This document shows positions 6,830-9,682 of a stretch of 9,682 nucleotides of DNA, one piece after another. The stretch comes from an uncultured Atopobium sp. (GTDB taxonomy: Bacteria; Actinomycetota; Coriobacteriia; Coriobacteriales; Atopobiaceae). Both the position numbers and the translations under genes were made by a program. Numbering within the stretch: position 1 is the stretch's first letter; the number at the start of each line of letters is the position of its first letter. A model generated the notes under the pieces. That model had not been told where the DNA came from. It was given only the letters and a program-made list of their open reading frames with translations, and did not search any database. Location: positions 1 to 9,682 of the forward strand of contig CALBBS010000096.1 of assembly GCA_937926845.1 (NCBI GenBank), given 5' to 3'.

Positions 6830-7279
6830 TTACTGAACGCCGCTTGAGCCAAATCCGCCAGTACCACGATCAGTCTGATCAAGTTCATCGACCTCGATAA
6901 GTTCTACGACAGGGACTTGCTGAATTACAAGCTGTGCAATACGCTCGCCTCGCTCAATATGAATAGTTTCTTTGCTATCAAGGTTAATAGCGCAAACTTT
7001 AAGCTCTCCACGATAATGAGCGTCAATAAGTCCTGGAGTATTTGCCATAGAAAGGCCTTTCTTAAGGGCAAGGCCACTTCTTGGCTGAACAAATCCTGCA
7101 TAGCCATCAGGAATTGCAATAGCTAAACCAGTGGAAATAAGTTTGCGCTCAAAAGGAGCAAGATCAACATCTTCAGCACTTCTAAGATCTAATCCAGCAT
7201 CTCCGGTATAAGCGTACGAAGGAAGTTCTACCGTAGGATCAAGGCGTTTAATAGGTAGCTGGATGTCAAAATTGCTCAT
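6830..7279 (-). CDS. dut: dUTP diphosphatase (trimeric dUTPase)
   Basis: A 149-residue homotrimeric dUTPase that hydrolyses dUTP to dUMP and pyrophosphate, keeping uracil out of DNA and feeding thymidylate synthesis. All five family motifs are visible in order: AGLDLRS (28-34), PRSGLA (66-71), GLIDAHYRGE (83-92, with the catalytic-site Asp85 and Tyr89), ERIAQLVI (112-119) and the glycine-rich RGTGGFGSSG (138-147), which closes over the nucleotide. Length is standard. The start overlaps the nrdR stop by one base (TAATG on the - strand), with AAGGAG inside the end of nrdR, so translation is likely coupled to nrdR. Its pairing with nrdR is functionally sensible because both govern dNTP pools. 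Confidence 0.96.
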   Translation of the reverse strand: MSNFDIQLPIKRLDPTVELPSYAYTGDAGLDLRSAEDVDLAPFERKLISTGLAIAIPDGYAGFVQPRSGLALKKGLSMANTPGLIDAHYRGELKVCAINLDSKETIHIERGERIAQLVIQQVPVVELIEVDELDQTDRGTGGFGSSGVQ

Positions 7280-7725
7280 TAATTCAGGCTCCTTAATTCT
7301 GCGCTAAATTCATCAACATCTTTAAAGTCTCTATAAACAGAAGCAAACCTAATGTATGCAACCTTATCAAGCATAACCAGGTTTTTAAGAACAATGCTTC
7401 CAAGGTCCTCTGATTTAATCTCATACTGACCTTTGTCTCTAATCTGAGACTCAATTCCATCGATAAAATGATCAAGAGAAGCAACAGAGATATCTCTCTT
7501 TACTGTTGCAGCAACAAGGCCTCTCATGAGCTTTTGTCGATCAAAAGGCTCCTTGTGACCGTCTTTCTTCACAACGGTGATAGGAATCTCTTCTAAGCGC
7601 TCATAGGTTGTAAAACGAAACTTACAGGACATGCACTCGCGACGCCTTCTAATGGCATCGTTATTCTCAGATGAGCGAGAATCAATAACCTTTGACTCTT
7701 CGTGACCGCATTTTGGACAACGCAT
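7279..7725 (-). CDS. nrdR: Transcriptional repressor NrdR
   Basis: A 148-residue regulator that senses ATP/dATP and represses ribonucleotide reductase genes. The N-terminal zinc ribbon has MRCPKCG with Cys3 and Cys6, and a second pair at Cys31 and Cys34 (ECMSCKFRFTTYE, 30-42). The basic run IRRRRE (25-30) is the usual DNA-binding part. An ATP-cone domain spans about 47-137 (TVVKKDGHKEPFDRQKL near its start). Length and motifs are standard. Start ATG 7725 gives the invariant MRCPKCG and is preceded by AAGGGG, 5 bases upstream; an in-frame ATG at 7761 would add 12 residues unlike the family. The 97-base gap to the LysM gene has no clear terminator, so read-through from that SOS-type promoter is possible. 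I could not find a convincing NrdR box in the window, so its targets lie elsewhere. Confidence 0.96.
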   Translation of the reverse strand: MRCPKCGHEESKVIDSRSSENNDAIRRRRECMSCKFRFTTYERLEEIPITVVKKDGHKEPFDRQKLMRGLVAATVKRDISVASLDHFIDGIESQIRDKGQYEIKSEDLGSIVLKNLVMLDKVAYIRFASVYRDFKDVDEFSAELRSLN

Positions 7726-7822
7726 GGAATCCCCTTTTTTCGTATAAAAGGAAGATACCATTTTACGCAGGTATTAAGTGTTATCAACAAAGAATTCCGA
7801 GAGAAATTTACATAAATATTTA

Positions 7823-8269
7823 CTATTTAGATACAGAAGGAATCTCTAAAGTTTGTCCAGTTCTTAAAAGAGAAGAATCAAGATTATTTTTTTCTCTAAT
7901 CCAGCTTACTTGTTGCTCTGTAGAGACGCCCTCAATAGGATTGCTCTCTGCAATTGACCACAGTGTGTCATTGCTATGAACGGTAATTGTTTGTGAAGCG
8001 CTATCCATTACAGATGTAGCAAATGAATTGAGAGCGGTTGTGCGAAGAAAAGAAACCGCAAACATCAAAACAAATGATGCAGTAATAATAAGGCCAGCAA
8101 TAAAAGCTTCTTTATTTGTTAGCGTCTTGACGTAAGAAACTTCCTCACGCTGAGGTGCAACATATTCTTTCTTTGTTCCGCCTTCGATTACCTTAAATGC
8201 AGGCTTATAAGAAGCAAGAGCTGAAGTTCCGCTAACCTGGTACATCTTTGACTGGTACATACGCCTCAT
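7823..8269 (-). CDS. LysM membrane protein, probable SOS cell-division inhibitor (YneA/DivS/Rv2719c-like position)
   Basis: A 148-residue protein: a charged N-terminal part (1-54), one membrane segment (about 56-75, AFIAGLIITASFVLMFAVSF), then an outward-facing LysM domain (about 94-144) that begins TITVHSNDTLWSIAE and ends GQTLEIP. LysM domains bind peptidoglycan. A small single-pass LysM protein divergent from lexA matches yneA of Bacillus and Listeria and the lexA-adjacent divS (Corynebacterium) and Rv2719c (Mycobacterium), whose products delay division or act on the wall during the SOS response. The neighbour nrdR matches the actinobacterial order too. Function here is inferred from architecture, position and LexA-type sites in its promoter. 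ATG 8269 was chosen because AAGGAA lies 5 bases upstream; a TTG at 8326 would add 19 residues and lacks such a site. A hairpin lies against the ribosome binding site. Confidence 0.8.
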   Translation of the reverse strand: MRRMYQSKMYQVSGTSALASYKPAFKVIEGGTKKEYVAPQREEVSYVKTLTNKEAFIAGLIITASFVLMFAVSFLRTTALNSFATSVMDSASQTITVHSNDTLWSIAESNPIEGVSTEQQVSWIREKNNLDSSLLRTGQTLEIPSVSK

Positions 8270-8278
8270 ATCATTTCC

Positions 8279-8300
8279 TTCCGTAATAGTTTTTACGGAA
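8279..8300 (-). promoter_or_regulatory. Leader hairpin abutting the ribosome binding site of the LysM gene
   Basis: ttccgtaa (8279-8286) and ttacggaa (8293-8300) form a perfect 8-bp stem with a 6-base loop in the 5' leader of the LysM mRNA. On the - strand the AAGGAA ribosome site occupies about 8280-8275, so the foot of the stem takes its first bases. The hairpin could limit translation initiation. No T-run follows, so it is not a terminator. Confidence 0.5.
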
Positions 8301-8337
8301 CTAGTTATATCTAATACACCGGACAAAAAGTCATGTC

Positions 8338-8351
8338 CGAACGTTTGTACT
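8338..8351. promoter_or_regulatory. LexA-box-like site A (over the LysM transcription start)
   Basis: CGAACgtttGTACT has a perfect GAAC half and a one-mismatch second half compared with the Gram-positive/actinobacterial box GAAC-N4-GTTC. It lies one base downstream of the leftward -10 hexamer and covers the expected start of transcription, where a repressor would block the promoter. Confidence 0.7.
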
Positions 8352-8352
8352 A

Positions 8353-8381
8353 ATTATATTTAGTACGTTTGTTCGTGTCAA
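8353..8381 (-). promoter_or_regulatory. Perfect-consensus promoter of the LysM gene
   Basis: On the - strand TTGACA (8381-8376) and TATAAT (8358-8353) are both full matches to the sigma-70-type consensus and are separated by exactly 17 bases. The spacer is almost filled by a LexA-box-like site. Transcription should begin near 8346, giving a leader of about 77 bases. Such a strong promoter fits a gene kept silent by LexA and released quickly on DNA damage. Confidence 0.88.
8362..8375. promoter_or_regulatory. LexA-box-like site B (inside the LysM promoter spacer)
   Basis: AGTACgtttGTTCG has a perfect GTTC half and a one-mismatch left half relative to GAAC-N4-GTTC. It lies between the leftward -10 and -35 elements. 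Its centre is 24 bp from that of site A, and it is nearly a mirror image of it: the outer five bases on each side match, and the central GTTT is in the same orientation. Confidence 0.72.
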
Positions 8382-8389
8382 GAAAAAAT

Positions 8390-8403
8390 AGAACATTCGT
8401 TTG
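8390..8403. promoter_or_regulatory. LexA-box-like site C (at the lexA -35)
   Basis: AGAACattcGTTTG has a perfect GAAC half and one mismatch in the second half (GTTT for GTTC). Its last three bases overlap the lexA -35 hexamer. Its centre lies 28 bp from that of site B. Confidence 0.62.
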
Positions 8404-8429
8404 ATTATTTTTTAGAACACGTGTATTAT
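8401..8429 (+). promoter_or_regulatory. lexA promoter
   Basis: TTGATT (8401-8406) and TATTAT (8424-8429) are separated by 17 bases and match the sigma-70-type consensus at 4 and 5 of 6 positions. Start of transcription is expected near 8436, leaving a leader of about 20 bases that carries the strong AAAGGAGG (8442-8449) ribosome site, 5 bases before ATG 8455. Two LexA-box-like sites overlap it, as expected for autoregulation. Confidence 0.7.
8414..8427. promoter_or_regulatory. LexA-box-like site D (lexA spacer and -10)
   Basis: AGAACacgtGTATT has a perfect GAAC half and two mismatches in the second half, making it the weakest of the four. It overlaps the first bases of the lexA -10. Its centre lies 24 bp from that of site C, repeating the A-B spacing. 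Confidence 0.55.
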
Positions 8430-8454
8430 TATTAAAAAGAAAAAGGAGGCTCAT

Positions 8455-9108
8455 ATGCCAAAGGGCAAACTCAGCAAGCGTCAGGCAGCAATTTATGAAT
8501 ACATCTGTTCTTACACAGATCAACATGGCTATCCCCCTTCAGTAAGAGAGATTGGCGCTGCTGTTAATCTTGCATCTCCTTCAACTGTCCACATGCATTT
8601 AAAAGTTCTTGAGCAGTTCGGACTTATTGATAGAGACCCAAAAAAGCCTCGTACTATGAAAATTGTTCCTCAGGCTTCTAACACTTCTGATACAGCAAAG
8701 CTTGCCCCCGTTACTCAAGACATAGCTAATAATGTGATTAGCCTTCCTCTTGTAGGACGTGTTGCTGCTGGTACTCCTATTCTTGCTGAGCAAAACGTAG
8801 AAGAATCTCTATCTCTTCCAACTAGCATTGTTGGGGATTCAAGTTCTTTCATTCTTCGTGTTCGCGGAGAATCAATGATCAATGCTGGTATTTTTGACGG
8901 CGATTATATTGTTGTAAAAGAGCAGCAAGATGCCCATGATGGAGAAATTGTTGTTGCTCTTATTGATGATTCTGCAACAGTTAAAACGTTCTACAGAGAA
9001 AACGATCGCATTCGTCTTCAACCAGAAAATGACTTTATGGAGCCAATCTACGTACAGAATCCTGTTATTTTAGGTAGGGTTACTGCACTTATTAGATCAA
9101 TTTCATAG
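8455..9108 (+). CDS. lexA: SOS-response repressor LexA
   Basis: A 217-residue repressor-protease. The N-terminal winged helix-turn-helix (about 1-70) contains SKRQAAIYEYI and the recognition region SPSTVHMHLKVLEQFGLI (41-58). A variable linker leads to the S24 peptidase domain. The self-cleavage site is Ala105-Gly106 (GRVAAGTPI), the nucleophile is Ser140 (RGESMINAG), and the general base is Lys177 (SATVKTFYRE). RecA bound to single-stranded DNA triggers the cut and releases SOS genes. All catalytic residues are present and the length fits Gram-positive LexA. The ATG is well supported by AAAGGAGG, 5 bases upstream. It is divergent from the LysM gene across a shared region with four LexA-like boxes, so it likely represses both. 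The next gene starts 7 bases after its stop, suggesting cotranscription. Confidence 0.97.
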   Translation: MPKGKLSKRQAAIYEYICSYTDQHGYPPSVREIGAAVNLASPSTVHMHLKVLEQFGLIDRDPKKPRTMKIVPQASNTSDTAKLAPVTQDIANNVISLPLVGRVAAGTPILAEQNVEESLSLPTSIVGDSSSFILRVRGESMINAGIFDGDYIVVKEQQDAHDGEIVVALIDDSATVKTFYRENDRIRLQPENDFMEPIYVQNPVILGRVTALIRSIS

Positions 9109-9115
9109 TCATACT

Positions 9116-9682
9116 ATGGGTGTGCAATTAGAACAATCCAAAGGTAGAGTAACTTTTTTTGATACTATTCGAGGAATCTCAGTGGTATCAATGATACTGT
9201 TTCACTTTACCTATGATTTGTTTTTTATCTCTCATATTAAGCTTACGTGGTTTACTCCTTTAGTCATGCAAATTTGGGTGCCTTCAATTTCATATCCCTT
9301 TATTTTTATTGCTGGCTGCATGTGCGCTTTTTCAAAAAATTCCTTTAAGCGAGCAGGTGTTTACGGTCTTGTTGCTCTTGCAATATTCGCAGCTACCACC
9401 TTTGCGAATATTGATACTCCTATTAACTTTGGAATCTTCTTCTGTATGGCTTCATGCACCTTTGTAGAAGCCCTTATTTCACGTTTCGCTATTCCGCCCA
9501 AAGGGTATGCAGCGGCAATTCTTTTTCTTTTGTTATTTGTTATCTGCATTCCAATTTCTGCTGGTCACATTGGTATAGGTAATATGGTTTTCTCGTTACC
9601 TAAAGAGTTGTATCAAACACCGTATTTAGCCTGGGCGGGATTTCCTTCTCCATCTTTTTCATCTGGAGATTACTATCCATTG
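9116..9682 (+). CDS. DUF1624/HGSNAT-like membrane acyltransferase, N-terminal part (runs off window)
   Basis: The first 189 codons are open to the window end. The protein starts with GRVTFFDTIRGISVVSMI (10-27), followed by LFHFTYDLFF (28-37). This is the Asp-x-x-Arg-Gly plus His-Phe pattern at the start of the DUF1624 / heparan-alpha-glucosaminide acetyltransferase catalytic domain. Several hydrophobic segments follow, with INFGIFFCMAS in the middle and a SGDYYPL end, where the family has a conserved Asp-Tyr-x-Pro-Leu. Relatives are multi-span membrane proteins thought to pass acetyl groups across the membrane to sugars of the envelope; substrate is unknown here. ATG 9116 begins 7 bases after the lexA stop and lacks a clear ribosome site, so translation may depend on lexA translation. 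GTG 9122 is an alternative start. Whether it belongs to the SOS response is open. Confidence 0.78.
   Translation, partial: MGVQLEQSKGRVTFFDTIRGISVVSMILFHFTYDLFFISHIKLTWFTPLVMQIWVPSISYPFIFIAGCMCAFSKNSFKRAGVYGLVALAIFAATTFANIDTPINFGIFFCMASCTFVEALISRFAIPPKGYAAAILFLLLFVICIPISAGHIGIGNMVFSLPKELYQTPYLAWAGFPSPSFSSGDYYPL

Noticed and set aside
7726..7822. NrdR box or separate promoter before nrdR
   Set aside because: ACACTTAATACCTG only loosely resembles an NrdR box and is not palindromic enough, and TTGATA lacks a good -10 at the right distance.

Overview
The window looks like chromosomal DNA of a low-to-moderate GC member of the Actinobacteria, most likely class Coriobacteriia (an Atopobium/Lancefieldella/Olsenella-like organism). 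This rests on overall protein character and on the gene order lexA, divergent LysM membrane protein, nrdR, which matches the actinobacterial lexA / divS-or-Rv2719c / nrdR arrangement. It is an inference from memory; no database search was made.

Left part (1-2264, + strand). The C-terminal end of a secreted NlpC/P60 cell-wall peptidase, with a pure serine linker encoded by a 15-bp tandem repeat, ends in a strong terminator. It is followed by a ClC-type chloride transporter with a cytoplasmic RCK_C/TrkA-C domain, which also ends in a strong terminator.

Middle (2265-4316). About 670 bases of AT-rich DNA have no convincing gene. They lead to a small + strand pair: a GNAT acetyltransferase and an AlkD-family DNA alkylation repair protein. 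A hairpin between convergent genes separates this pair from trxB.

Right-centre (4317-8269, - strand). trxB (thioredoxin reductase) stands alone. Upstream of it, and read in the same direction, lies the series LysM membrane protein, nrdR, dut, NCS2 purine/uracil-type permease, closed by a good terminator at 5385-5427. nrdR and dut overlap by one base. The series joins a probable SOS division inhibitor to deoxynucleotide control (NrdR), dUTP removal (Dut) and nucleobase uptake.

Right end (8270-9682). lexA is read rightwards from a divergent control region that contains a perfect-consensus leftward promoter (TTGACA, 17 bp, TATAAT), a lexA promoter and four LexA-box-like sites. The box centres lie 24, 28 and 24 bp apart. 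A membrane acyltransferase of the DUF1624/HGSNAT type starts 7 bases after lexA and runs off the window.

The most informative region is the divergent SOS switch at 8270-8455. I see no transposase, integrase, CRISPR array, tRNA or rRNA, and no clearly new multi-gene system.
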